This document shows positions 31,908 through 42,589 of a stretch of 64,000 nt of DNA, in pieces. The stretch covers positions 58,862,313-58,926,312 of the forward strand of contig OY992537.1 in NCBI GenBank assembly GCA_963921195.1, in the 5' to 3' direction. A program made the position numbers and the translations under genes. This DNA is from Pegoplata infirma. Its lineage: Eukaryota; Arthropoda; Insecta; Diptera; Anthomyiidae. The notes below the pieces were generated by a model. It was not told the origin of the DNA. It did no database searches and worked only from the letters and a program-made list of their open reading frames with translations. Numbering within the stretch: the stretch's first letter is position 1; each line of letters starts with the position of its first letter.

Positions 31908-33016
31908 GTTAAAAAAGATTTTGAAAAAACATAAATTTTGACAAATTTTAAAAAAGTGCTGAACACAATTTTATTTTTCACAATTTTTTTGCGTTTTGGA
32001 GAAAAATTTTTATTAAAAATGCGTTTAGGAATTTTTTTTTAAAGTTCCGATCACAAATTTTTTTGGCAAATTTGGAGTAAAAAATTCCATTGCTTTTAAA
32101 ATTTTTTTTATTTTCAAAAATTTTCCAAGTCCCGAAAATATTTTTAAAAACATTTGGTTCCGGGCAAAAAAATTTGTTCAAATTTTTTTTGCGCTTTGGT
32201 GTAAAAAAAATATTAAAAATTTTTAAAATATTATTTTTTAATTAATTTTATTTTAAGTCTCTATTTAACCCTCAGATTCGTGTTACATATTTTTGAAACA
32301 ATAACAAAATACATGCAAATTCGTCCAAGACGAATGACGTTCGTGTTACAGAAACTGGGGGTTAACATTTTTTTGAAAATTTTCTAAAACCCATTTAAAA
32401 TGATTTTAGAAAAAATATTTAAATTTAACAAAAAAATGTATTCCCAAAAAAAAGTTCGCAATAAAAAAACACAAATTTTGTAAAATGACAAAAAAGCTCG
32501 TAATTTTTACTAGGAAGGCTTAAAAACAATCTAGTTAAATCACAAGAATTCCTTGTAAATTTTAACGCATAAAAAAGTTCGTAATTTTACAATTTTTCCA
32601 AATAATTTTGTGGTTGAAAACAAACATTTTTCGAGTAAAATCGTTAACTTACATCTTTTTGACACGAAAACATTTCCAAGGATTTTTTGTGATTTTACGA
32701 GACTTTTTGCTACCTCCTATATTTTGAAAATTACTTGTAAAAATTACAAGCGTTTGTTGCCATTTTACAAGTTTTTTTTGTGTTAAAACCATGGCTTCTC
32801 TTTGTCTAGTTAGAATTGGAAAATAGTTGAAAAAAAAATAAATATCAATCAATGATTTTGTTTTTCAAGTTGAAATAACAATTCATAAATCAAATTAGGC
32901 AGAAGGCAATACGATACTCGATACAATGCAATAACATAAAACAAAGCTAAGAATAGTTTCGGTTCCCAAAAAAAAAAAAGTACAAAATTATCAATAACAA
33001 ACTATAATAACAAGTA
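31908..33016. repeat. Decayed T-family sequence
   Basis: AAAATTACAAG, TTTGCTACCTCCTATATTTT and TTCCTTGTAAATTTTA words near 32440-32790 show that most of this is one or more old T-family copies, without matched ends. A 93-bp TTAA-flanked element sits at 32269-32361. The remainder is homopolymer-rich. No gene. Confidence 0.5.
32269..32361. mobile_element. 93-bp TTAA-flanked mini-element, piggyBac-like
   Basis: TTAA then CCCTCAGATTCGTGTTACAT at the left; CGTTCGTGTTACAGAAACTG then GGGGTTAA at the right. The ends share CCC/GGG next to TTAA, and the inner words ATTCGTGTTACA and TTCGTGTTACAG are direct repeats. A TTAA target with CCC ends is typical of piggyBac elements. The TIR is short, so the class is tentative. 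Confidence 0.4.
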
Positions 33017-33024
33017 GTACAAGC

Positions 33025-34065
33025 TAGAGATGGGCCCGTGAGTGGATTTTGATTCACACTCACTTACGGATTAAATTAAATTAAAATTAAAAAACAAAAT
33101 CGAATCACTTACGCACATTTTTATTTTACTCCCACTCACTTACTATTCATGTGCGTCAAAAATAGCTCACGCTTACACGCAACTCACGCCATATTAAATC
33201 ACGCTCATGCGAGAGTCACGCAAACTTTAATCACGCTATTAATTTTTTTACCAAAAACAAATTTCTTAAAAAATGTTTTTTTTTTGCGAGAAATGGAAAA
33301 AACAAGAAAATCCTTAATAAAAAATAAAATTACGTAAAAAAAATTAAATCACCCACTCATGCAAAAATTCGACTCACTTACTAATCACTAGGGATGAGAT
33401 TTCCATGCAAATGCATGTTTTTTGTCGATAGTCTAAAAACGATATCGACCAATTATCTTTCCGAATCAAGAAATTTGCTTTAAAATGTCATCGATTTGTT
33501 TTTGCATATTTTTGCATATTTTGGTGAAAATGCATATTTTTGCATATTTTGTGCATATTTCCAACTTGTGAGTGCATATTTTTGCATATTTTGGCATAAA
33601 TTAGCAAAAACCCAAATTGAAATTTATTTGCTTCAAAAACTATTTTAAATTTTAAAAGTTTATTTTGGATATAAGAAAAAATATTTTTTTCTTTAAATTT
33701 TTTTTCATAGATTGTGTTAATTTTTAAAAATCTTGTTTATATAAAGTTTTAAATGTTACTATTTAAACCCGGCGTTACTTTTTGCTTTTTGAGAAATTTT
33801 TCCCATGAAAACAAAATTTTTATTGCACACATTTTATTTTTTTGTGAATATTTTTAGGTTTTTTAGTGCATATTTTGAATTTTTTAGAGCATATTTTATG
33901 CGCATATTTTCGATTTTTTAGTGCATGAAAATCTCATTCCTACTAATCACTAACGAAATTTTTTTTTCCAACTCACGCTCACTCACAAGCACCTGATTGA
34001 AATGAAAATCTCTAACGCGTGACCCACGTGAATCACGCAAATCACGTGATTAGTACCCATCCCTA
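33025..34065. mobile_element. hAT-type MITE with CACTCAC repeats
   Basis: Ends TAGAGATGGGCCCGTGAGTG and GTACCCATCCCTA. The flanking 8-mers GTACAAGC and GTACTAAC match at 6 of 8, a decayed hAT-size TSD. Both ends are rich in ACTCACGC/ACTCACTTAC words, likely subterminal repeats. A complete N-family MITE (33389-33942) lies inside. Relics of the same family occur inside 44663-45385 and 47410-48138. The short frame near 33149 translates these repeats. Confidence 0.7.
33389..33942. mobile_element. N-family hAT-type MITE, complete
   Basis: Ends TAGGGATGAGATTTCCATGC and GCATGAAAATCTCATTCCTA, with the perfect 8-bp duplication CTAATCAC (33381-33388, 33943-33950). The interior has repeated TGCATATTTTTGCATATTTT words, clustered toward both ends. 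554 bp, no protein. Partial copies lie at 22320-22815 and 23320-23545. Confidence 0.9.
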
Positions 34066-35050
34066 GTACTAACAACCAATCATTGCTACTTTTCTTTCAT
34101 GCATCAACCAAAAAAAAAATAATAAATAAATTTTGGAGTCATCACTACAAGAGCTCAAAAATAAAACAAAATTCGTTACAAATCGTAAACATCTAAAAAA
34201 CAAAATAATAAAATTCAAAATTTATTGTTTATTATTTTTCGGCTACAAATTCAAGTGCATACAATCAAACAGCAGAATTTGGAAAAAAATATTCGATACT
34301 GTTACTAACTAATATATGCCGAAAATAATAAGAAAAAATAAATAAAAACAATTGTCCTGTTTTCATTTTTTTTTATTTATATATACCCGATACTCTTGTT
34401 GTTCAACACTACAAGTGCACTTAAAAAAAATACAAGAATAACAAGTTCAAATACTATATTCGGCAATGTCGAATCAAAAATACCTTCCAGAATTCCATTA
34501 AATTTGCGTGTTTTTATTATAATGCACTTAGAAAATTATTGCAGTTCCTACATGACGGTCATTTGTGTAGTAAGTAGTAGTTGTTGTTTTCAACTACAAT
34601 TTCAGTTGTTTTTGTATGAAAAATCTCAAACAGTTATTTTTTGTAGTCGTTATAAAAATACAAAAAATTACTACAAAATACAAAAAATTACTACATTGTC
34701 GTAACAGTTGTTTTATGTAGTTGTTTTTAGTCTATACAAAAACTAGAAAATCAGATGTGTTGAACGACTTGGAAGTGTCAGATGCAGCAGGAATTATGAC
34801 TAAACAATTTTAACCATTTTTATTCGTCTAGAAGTTTTCTTTTTGTTAATAAAAAAATTCCGACAAGTTGAGTTACATTAAAAAAACTGTCATTTGAATT
34901 TGTTTTTACCATTTATTGTAGTTGTTAATCAATAGTTAAAAACAACACCAACTTTTGGTTGATTTTACAGTAAAATGTAGTGGACGCCTAAACAACAGCA
35001 AATGTAGCTGTTTTAACTGTCTTTCGAAGTGGAATCTACCGTCATAATTT
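34066..35050. other. Mixed AT-rich sequence with Helentron-like traces
   Basis: TATTCGGCAATGTCGAATC near 34459 resembles the 5' hairpin of H2 copies, and ACTACAA/TTGTAGT words are frequent to 35000. The 102-codon frame at 34396-34704 begins inside this trace and has no recognisable domain. No gene supported. Confidence 0.45.
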
Positions 35051-35051
35051 T

Positions 35052-35225
35052 TAAATGTGACGTTGAGCTGATATTAGTTACTGTCCGAAATATTGGTCCT
35101 AATCCCACCAGAGTGGCATTTTTTCTTCAAGTTTTAGTTTTCCGAGTGTCCAGCCAAACTCCACTAGACCTAAAAGTTATTTGGTAAAAATTTGAGGCCA
35201 ATCGTGGCGCTTGGGGATCAAAGTT
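35052..35225 (+). repeat. Two adjacent repeat fragments (H1, then foldback 1)
   Basis: 35052-35106 (GCTGATATTAGTTACTGTCC, CCGAAATATTGGTCCTAATC) matches the H1 copy at 41600-41655. 35107-35225 (GGCATTTTTTCTTCAAG, AAATTTGAGGCCAATCG, GTGGCGC) matches the left arm of the foldback at 6936. Both are truncated. Confidence 0.6.
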
Positions 35226-35226
35226 A

Positions 35227-35758
35227 CACACAAAAAAAAAACTTTGTCAAATTACTAGGAAAAGACTCGTAATCCCATTTTACCAATATTCGACAGTTTT
35301 CCTTGTATTTTAACAAATCGAAATTTAAATTTTTTTTGTAGTTTTAAATTTTTTTGTAATTTTACAAATTTCCAAGATAATTTTACAAAAAAATTCTAGT
35401 AAATTCACGAGAATTTCTTGCAATTTTAATTGCTCCAAAAAACTGTAAATTTACAATTTTTTTTGGTAAAAAGCTTGTAAAATTTCAAAATTATTGGTAA
35501 AAAGCTTGTAAAATTACTAGGAATTCTCGACAAATAGGAGGTAGCAAAAAATTTAGTAAAATTACGAAAACTCTTTGTAAATTTTATTGTGTCAAAAAAT
35601 TAGTAAATTTACAATTTTATTGGTAAAAACCTTGTAGAATTACAAAATTATTAGTTAAAAGCTTGTAAAATTACAAGGAGTTTTTGTCAAATAGGTGGTA
35701 ACAAGCAAAACAAAGTTACAAGTTTTTCTTGAAATTTTAGAAGTTTTTCTTTTGAGTG
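35227..35758. mobile_element. T-family (CACTC) element
   Basis: CACACAAAAAAAAAACTTTG at the left and TTTTTCTTTTGAGTG at the right, with TA on both sides. The interior is made of AAATTACAAG, GAATTCTCG and GGTAAAAAGCTTGTAAAA words in both orientations. 532 bp, non-coding. Similar words continue to 35935, a further decayed copy. Confidence 0.65.
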
Positions 35759-35974
35759 TAGTAAAAATTACGAGCTTTTCTGTAATTTTACAAGCTATTT
35801 ACTAATAAAATCGTGAATGTAAAATTATCTCGGAAATTATTTTTGTAAAATTATCTTGGAAAATTATCTTTGGAAAAAAAAAATCCCGAATTTTTGTTTT
35901 TCACCAAAAAAATTTTTTTGCGCATTTTTTTAATTTTTTTTTTATTTTATTTTGCAAATATACCTTTTTTACAT

Positions 35975-37818
35975 TGTGGAAGGTATCAATACATTCGGCA
36001 AGGCCGAATTTAACTTTTTCACTTGTTTTTTTAATTTTTTAATTTTTGGAAAATCCAACATGTTGATGGAAATGTTTTCGAAAATACAATTTTTTTTAAT
36101 TAAAGGCGGTTTAAACGGACGCACAGTGCCACATTTGGCCAATCTAGGACGACAAAAATCCAATTTTATTTATATTGACTGGAAATTCGGTATAAATGTT
36201 CGTTTTGACTTCAAAAACAACATTATGAAAAATATTATAGGCCAGTTAAAGGCCACGTCCACTTTTTAAAAAAAATTTAATTTTGGCTGTAATTTCTTTA
36301 AACTTGTTATATATACTCTGAAGGACTGTAGAAATAATATCACAAAAAAAGGGGGCGGTCAGACAACTGCCGCGCCCACTTTTTAAAAATATGTTTAAAA
36401 AATATGTAAATACAAGCTTTACATATCGCTCCACTGTAGTCGGCGTCGCACACGGTCGCAAAAGTTAGCCGTTGAAATAAGTACTATGGATATTGATCAA
36501 TATGTCTGAAAAAGTCCGGCGACCAATAGAGATCAAACACAAAAGTTCTATTCCATCAAAAAAAATAAATCTATAATTTTCTTTTCAAAAATTTTTATTA
36601 TGTTAAAAATTTAATAAAAAATAGAAAAAATTGTTTTAAAAGAAGAAAAGATATGACTTAAAGCCTTTAAATATCCTTTAACATCCATCCTTTAACATCC
36701 ACCAAAAAAGAGTGTGTAAATATCTTTTTTTGTTAAAAAGTTACACAGTTTAAAATCTACTTAATTAATGCGAAATAATGAACACTACTTTCACACAGAA
36801 AGAATTAAAAACGAAAGTCAATCAACAAAAACGCGGATTCAATTAATTTTTTAATTGAAACTCCTCCGATAAAGAAAATTGTTATATCAATCATCAAATT
36901 GTAGGTGATTAATTGATTTTTATTTCAATTAATCATTTTTTCGATTTTGATAAAAAATTTGATTGATTTTTTATTTAAAGTCAATTAAAATAATTATTGA
37001 TTTAACAAATGAATTTTACGCTTATGGGAAAATTATGAAGAAATTCATATTTTTTGCTTTCCAATATGTTGCCGACAATAAAAAAAAAGTAAAACCGTAG
37101 TAAAGAGTATATTTTTGAACTAATGTATTCAAATAAATTGAAGCGAAAAAAAATCTGGTATGTTGAAAATTTGTAATTCGACAGTTAAAGAAAATAACAA
37201 AAATTTCAATCAAAACATTGATTGACTCATTTAAATTTTGTTGATCAATAAATTTAATTGAAAATTTTTAGCCAATAATTTTTTGTGTGCAGGATTTTAC
37301 AAGATGCAACTTTTTGCACCCACATCTTAATAACGAATATAATTATAGTTCTTATATGAGTATTTCCGTGTTATTAGGAATGTTTTATAATACATACAAA
37401 CAAATCATTAAAATCGGGGAACTTTTTTTTTATTTTTGTCGTGCTAGATTGGCCAAATGTAGCACTGTGGGACGTTTGAATATGGACTAAAATGACCCCT
37501 TTTTTATATCAGTAAGAGGTTTAATATGTTTCAAAAAACGAACCGCCATAAAATTTTACTTAAGACATATTTTTATTCATTCCAAATGCCTTTGAAAAAA
37601 AAATATAAAACTACAGTGGGCCATAAAACAGAAATTCGAACTAACTTTGCAAAACCCTTTGGAGGTTTTGTGTATCCAATTGTTTATTTTCATTTCGCTT
37701 TGAAGCCATTGAGGCTGTTGTCCCAAAATTCGTTGCACAGTGTATTTCGATGCGTTACAAACGTTATGACCAATTTATACATATTCTCTATAACTAACAA
37801 TAAGTGGAGGGCATAAAA
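35975..37818 (+). mobile_element. Helentron/DINE-1-like copy (H2 relative), interrupted
   Basis: ATTCGGCAAGGCCGAAT forms a 5' hairpin at 35994-36010 after ATTGTGGAAGGTATCAAT. GCCGCGCCCACTTTTTAAA-type words follow at 36250-36390. The 3' end reads TTTCGATGCGTTACAAACGT and GTGGAGGGCATAAAA. A piece (CAGTGCCACATTTGGCCAAT) recurs inverted at 37440-37470. The F element at 36794-37289 interrupts it. The 105-, 71- and 96-codon frames inside are not conserved proteins. Confidence 0.6.
36794..37289 (-). mobile_element. CACACAAAA family (F), copy 2
   Basis: On the minus strand it begins CACACAAAAAATTATTGGCT and ends CTTTCTGTG. Both sides carry CA on the plus strand (36792-36793, 37290-37291), so the duplicated dinucleotide is TG in element orientation. 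496 bp. The sequence is close to copy 3 (AAAACGCGGATTCAATT against AATTGAATCCGTGTTTT). Confidence 0.8.
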
Positions 37819-38345
37819 TGAAAACAAACAAAAATATAAAAATTTCAAATATAGAAATCAAATCAAATTTCATCACTTCAATAACAAATGACTGCTAAAA
37901 ACAATAACAGCAATGGGAAGAAAAAATGTCAAAAATTAGTTAAAGTTATTTGAAAGACCAGAGGCGTCAGACAAATAACTTTTTGGAGTGATAGTGATAC
38001 TAATTTTCTTACCATTTGACAAAAAACCGCGAAATAAAAAAAAAGGCAATTGCCTTTTTTAATGTTTATCTGATGTTTAAAATTATCCAAAATATTGGAC
38101 CAATATCTACCTTTAAGTATACTACGTCTCTGTTTATGTTTTGATAAGTTATTTTTACTTGCAATTCAATTTGCTATTTTCAGATTTCTAAAAGGAATGC
38201 ATAATATTTTGTCAATACGGTAAAAAAATTTCAAAGTAATGTTAAAAAATCATTCTCATGAAATTAATTCAGTAGTTGTATTTGTGATTTGCTAGTACTT
38301 TCAAGCTACCCAGCAAACATTTGGTAATTGGTACTCATTGCCTGT
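37819..38345. other. Unassigned AT-rich DNA
   Basis: No complete repeat or gene seen. CCCAGCAAACATTTGGTAAT at 38311 is an orphan CCCAGCA-type end. Confidence 0.4.
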
Positions 38346-38366
38346 ACTACACACATAAAATAATAA

Positions 38367-39322
38367 CCCAGCAGAAATTTTGCTGAACTGGCAGCAGCTT
38401 TTGGAAAGGAAACTTGAGTCAAGGAACGCATCCAAACCTGCTGAATTCATGCATTATTCTCTCAGACGATGTCACACTTTAGAGCGCTAGTTGGATACAC
38501 CGAAAAAGCGCTCTTAAGATGTTCTGAAATCACGTCTATTTAGAAAGCTGATAAAAGCGCTTTAAAGATGCAGTGAATTCATGTACCTTTTCAGAGGTGA
38601 TTTTAGCAGAATAAAGATGGAACTCATTTAACTATTTCTGAAAAACAATTGGAAAATCTAAAATACAATTGACTATATCTGAAATACAGTTGGAAAATCT
38701 TGAAATATAATTGGAAATTTTTGAATTATAAATGGGAATTTATGAAATATAATTGAAAATTTTTGAAATATAATTGAAAATTTTTTGGTTATAAATGAAA
38801 ATTTCTGAAATACAATTGGTAGTTTTCAAAATATAATTGGACATTTTTTAAATCAAATTAGAATTTTTAAAATATGATTGGACATTTTTTGTAATATAAT
38901 AGGTATTTTCTGAAATTAAAATAGAAATGGTGTGGGTACTCAAATTTTTTTTTAAATACTAAAAAATATTTTAAAATTTGGCCTATTTATTATCATCATT
39001 CAAAATGTGTTAAAGGTGTTATGATTGAAGCACTATTTGCAGCGCCGATAATTGCGCAATAATGATGCAGTCAAATCATGTGTCTTTGTCCAAAACTCAT
39101 GGTTTTTCATTCAAAAAGTGTTGAATATATTAAAAAGGAAAGCAAGTGTAAATTTTTATCGAAAAATAATTTATATTATAAGTTTTATATAAAAAATCTT
39201 AAAAAAAAATTAAATTTTTTTTCCCTTACTTTTACTGCATCCCCAAGAGCGATCTTTGGGTGCGCTTCGGTATGCTATAAAAAGATGCAATGTCGCTAAA
39301 ACCTCGATTTATTTTTGCTGGG
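38367..39322. mobile_element. CCCAGCA family element, 956 bp
   Basis: Ends CCCAGCAGAAATTTTGCTG and TTTATTTTTGCTGGG, with AA on both sides (38365-38366, 39323-39324). It carries a minisatellite of ATAATTGGAAATTTTTGAA units at 38630-38940. The short frame near 39078 is not supported as a gene. Confidence 0.8.
38630..38940 (+). repeat. 22-bp AATTG/TGAAATA minisatellite
   Basis: About 13 degenerate units of 20-25 bp: TGAAATACAATTGGAAAATC, TGAAATATAATTGGAAATTT and so on. The CAATTG palindrome is frequent. Related to arrays at 46235-46355, 49062-49255 and 49770-50065, where TTCGAA replaces TGAAA. Confidence 0.8.
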
Positions 39323-39793
39323 AAACTTAAAAATGGGGAATTAACTAAATTCAACTAAAATGGATAATGATTTTGCTCCACTGCCATATTTTCCTTCTTT
39401 TAAGTTCATATTTTCTTAAAAATTAGGATAAAAACAAAAACCTTTAATAAGATGCCAATTTGAACTAGAAAATGGTTAAAAATTCATTTCTATTTAGCTC
39501 ATATACATTTGAGGACCCGATTGGGTGAAGGCCCTGTTGGGTGCGCACCCGATGGGTACAGACTTCGATGCTTGTGTCTCGTAAGGATCGGCATAGTTTT
39601 CGATTCAAAAGTTTTGTCCGTTAGATCTACCATGCTTAGTTTTAAAGATACGTAGATTTAGAGACCAATAGGGTCTTGAGAATCTTAAAAACAGGATATA
39701 TAAAAACTATTCGTGTATTTGTAGTTCTCGTGTTAAAAGCAACAGAAATGTTTTTGAACTTTTTATTGTGTCTGTGTCTGTTTGCTCTACCTG

Positions 39794-40273
39794 CACACAA
39801 AAAATTGTTGGCTAAAAAATTTCAATTAAATCTATTGATCAACAATATTTAAATGAGTCAATTATTTTTTGATCAACATTTTTGTTATTTTCTTTAACTA
39901 TCAAATTACAAATTTTCAACATACCAGATTTTTTTCGCTTCAATTTATTTGAATACATTAATTCAAAAATATATGTACTTTATACTAGGGTTTTACTTTT
40001 TTTATTGTCAGCATCATATTGGAAAACAAAAAATATGAATTTCTTCATAATTTTTCCATAAGCTTAAAATTCATTATTTTAATTGACTTTAAATATAAAA
40101 TTTATCAAATTTTTAATCAAAATCGAAAAAGTGATTAATTGAATTAAAAATCAATTAATCACCTACAATTTGATGATTGATATAACAATTTTATTTATCG
40201 GAGGAGTTTTAATTAAAAAATAAATTGAATCCGTGTTTTTGTTGATTGACTTTCGTTTTCAATTCTTTCTGTG
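39794..40273 (+). mobile_element. CACACAAAA family (F), copy 3
   Basis: Ends CACACAAAAAATTGTTGGCT and CTTTCTGTG, flanked by TG (39792-39793, 40274-40275). Excising element plus one TG gives CTACCTGGCTTAG, matching the related empty site CATCTGGCTTAG at 31547. 480 bp, non-coding. Confidence 0.85.
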
Positions 40274-40364
40274 TGGCTTAGTTTTCGAAATATCGAAAAT
40301 TTAATTTTAGTTGATAAAATATTTTTTCTCAAGTTGTGAAAAATCGACTAAAACCGTTGAAAAA

Positions 40365-41275
40365 CTTCCTCAAAAGTAAAGATTTTTTCCTATGTAAATG
40401 TCTCAGGATGTGAAATATGTTCCTATAGAAAAGTCACAGGCTCTACAAAAAAGTCTCTAATTCTGAGACATTTTTCTATAGAAAAAATTTTAGGTTCTGA
40501 TACATATTTTTATAAAAGAGGGTCTCCGATGTTGTGAGTCACATTTTTCCTATAGAAAAAGTTTAAGATTTTAAGATTTTAAGACTGTTTTTAAACAAAA
40601 GACTTATTAGATTCTGAGACATTTTTAAGGCATTTTTTCTTTATCGCAGATTCTGGTACATTTTTCTTTTACAAAAAGTTGCAAATTCTGGGATAAGTTT
40701 TTAATAGAAAAAGTCGCAGGTTCTGAAACTTTTTTCATTGAAAAGTTAGCAGATTTTAATTTAGAAAAAGTCTCAGATTTTAATATACATATTTTTTCAA
40801 TAGGTTCTTGGATTTTTCCAAAAAAAATTCTCAGAATAATAATAAGTTTTGAAATTCTTAGACATATTAAAATAATCTCAAATTATTCCTTTCACTTTTT
40901 CCTTTCTTTTTTCCCCCTCTTCTTCTCAGATTTTTTTTATAGAAAAATTCTGAGATTCATCCTAAATTCTCAGATTCTTCATATTAAAAAACTCTCAGAT
41001 TTTTCCTATAGAAAAAATCGGAGAGTTTTTTTTCTATAGAAAAATTCTCCGATTTTTTCTATAGAAAAATTCACAGATAAAATTCTATATAAAAAATTTC
41101 TCAGGTTTTTCCTATAGAAAAATTCTAAAATTTTTCCTGCAGACAAAATTTTTAGATTTTTCCTACCGAAAAATTTTAAGATTTCAAAGCTTTTTACCAA
41201 TTGAAAACTTTTAACATTTCAAGGTTTTTTTCCTATAGAAAAATTTAATAATTCTACGTTTCGAGACATTTTTCA
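40365..41275. repeat. 35-bp palindromic minisatellite, third locus
   Basis: About 25 units, more degenerate than at the first locus. TTCTGAGACATTTTTCTATA and TTTTTCCTATAGAAAAATTC are typical. From 40930 on, many units retain only the TTTTTCTATAGAAAAA dyad with a TCTCAGATT remnant. The minus-strand frame at 41006-41200 is a translation of the repeat. Confidence 0.85.
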
Positions 41276-41278
41276 CAC

Positions 41279-42530
41279 ACTTAAAATAAATTTTGTGTCC
41301 AATCAGCAGAAAAGTCTGCTGAAAATACACCCATTTTGAGCCATATGATTTTAGCAGACACGGTTTGCTGAAAATCTGTCATGATTATCTAAGTGACATC
41401 AGCAGAGAAATCTGTCAAAACAGCAGAGAAAACTGCTAAGACATTTTCTAGAAAATTTTTTGTTTTTAGAAAATTTGTTTTCATGAAAACTTTAAAGTTT
41501 TTTTTTTGTTAATTTAAACTTAAAAAAAAAAATTCAGTAATATTAGCAATAAAATCTACTGATTTTTATACCCTACACCACACTGAGGCACAGGGTATAA
41601 TGAGTTTGTGCTGATGTTTGTAACTACCCGAAACATTGGTCCTAGACCCACCTTCAAGCATACCGATCGACTCAGAATCACTTTTTGAGTTGATTTAGCG
41701 ATGTCCGTCCGTCCGTCCGTCTGTCTGTCCATGTAAACGGTGTAAACTCGATACAATAATCAATTGACTTGAAATTTGTAACTTAAGGCCCAAGGACGAA
41801 GCCTATTGAAATTGGAAAAAATCGGTCAATATTTAAACCTAGCCTCCATACAAAGGTCCCCTTTAGTTTTGACTCAAATGTCTCTAATAACCGCATTATA
41901 ATATGTATCGTTTCAAAATTGGCAGGAAATCATGTTTCATCCACACAAATCATTATTCCGAATTTTAAAGAAATCGGACCAGTTTTTCTTGTAGCCCCTA
42001 TACAAACCACCTTCCCGATTTTCACATAAATCTCTCAAATTTCATGAAAATAAAAAATATTTAATTAAAATTCTGTTTGTTTATATTAAACGCGTATATT
42101 AATAACCTTATCAAATCTGATTATCATCGGACCATTTTTGGACTCAGGCCCCATGTGAACGTTTCGCCCGATATTCAGTTAAAGCGGTTTATTATCAACA
42201 AAAAGAAGCCTATTTCACTCAAATTTGTTTAATGAGTGTTTTTTAAAGAGTTGACAAAATACAGATCTAACCGGTCCATGTTTAAACTTGTGACCCATTT
42301 TTCGGGAAACTCTGGTGTAGGGTATTATATGGTCGGTCTTGACCGACTATAATATTCTTACAAAGATTAAAAAATATTTTTAAATTCAGCAAACAGAATC
42401 AGTAAAAACGCAGTAAAATTTCTGTTATTTTGCAAAACTGAATCACAGAAATTTTAGTAAAAGTATCAATTTTAGCAGATAGAACTGCTGAAAGTTTTCT
42501 AAATCAAATTGAAAATCGCTTAACAAACAA
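41279..42530. mobile_element. S element, copy 2
   Basis: Starts CACTTAAAATAAATTTTGTG and AATCAGCAGAAAAGTCTGCT. After the H1 insertion it resumes TTCAGCAAACAGAATCAGTA and GCAGATAGAACTGCTGAAAG. The order and words match 25128-26186. The right end is decayed near 42510-42530. Confidence 0.65.
41565..42361 (+). mobile_element. Helentron/DINE-1-like element H1, copy A
   Basis: Begins TATACCCTACACCACACTGA with CCGAAACATTGGTCCTAGAC, then GTCCGTCCGTCCGTCTGTCT. It ends GGTGTAGGGTATTATATGGT and the hairpin GTCGGTCTTGACCGAC followed by TATAATATTCTTAC. A 3'-terminal hairpin shortly before the end and a GTCC block are DINE-1/Helitron-type features. 0.8 kb, no Rep/helicase. Inserted in S; copy B at 56044-56840 has the same ends. 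Confidence 0.8.
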
Positions 42531-42589
42531 CAACTCAAAAACTCGCCCTTAGGTTTTCAAAGACATTTTCAGCAAACCCTCGTATTATG

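Larger units (their letters stand above)
38349..40360 (+). mobile_element. G element, copy 3, with two insertions
   Basis: Begins TACACACATAAAATAATAA, is interrupted at once by the CCCAGCA element, then resumes AAACTTAAAAATGGGGAATT, CTCATATACATTTGAGGACC and TTGTCCGTTAGATCTACCAT. The F element interrupts CTCTACCTG/GCTTAGTTTTCG. The uninterrupted relative of that target is at 31545-31560. The right end merges into the minisatellite and is not resolved. Confidence 0.6.

Noticed and set aside
41700..41730. GTCC repeat as an independent microsatellite
   Set aside because: It sits at a fixed place within DINE-1-like copies, so it is part of those elements.
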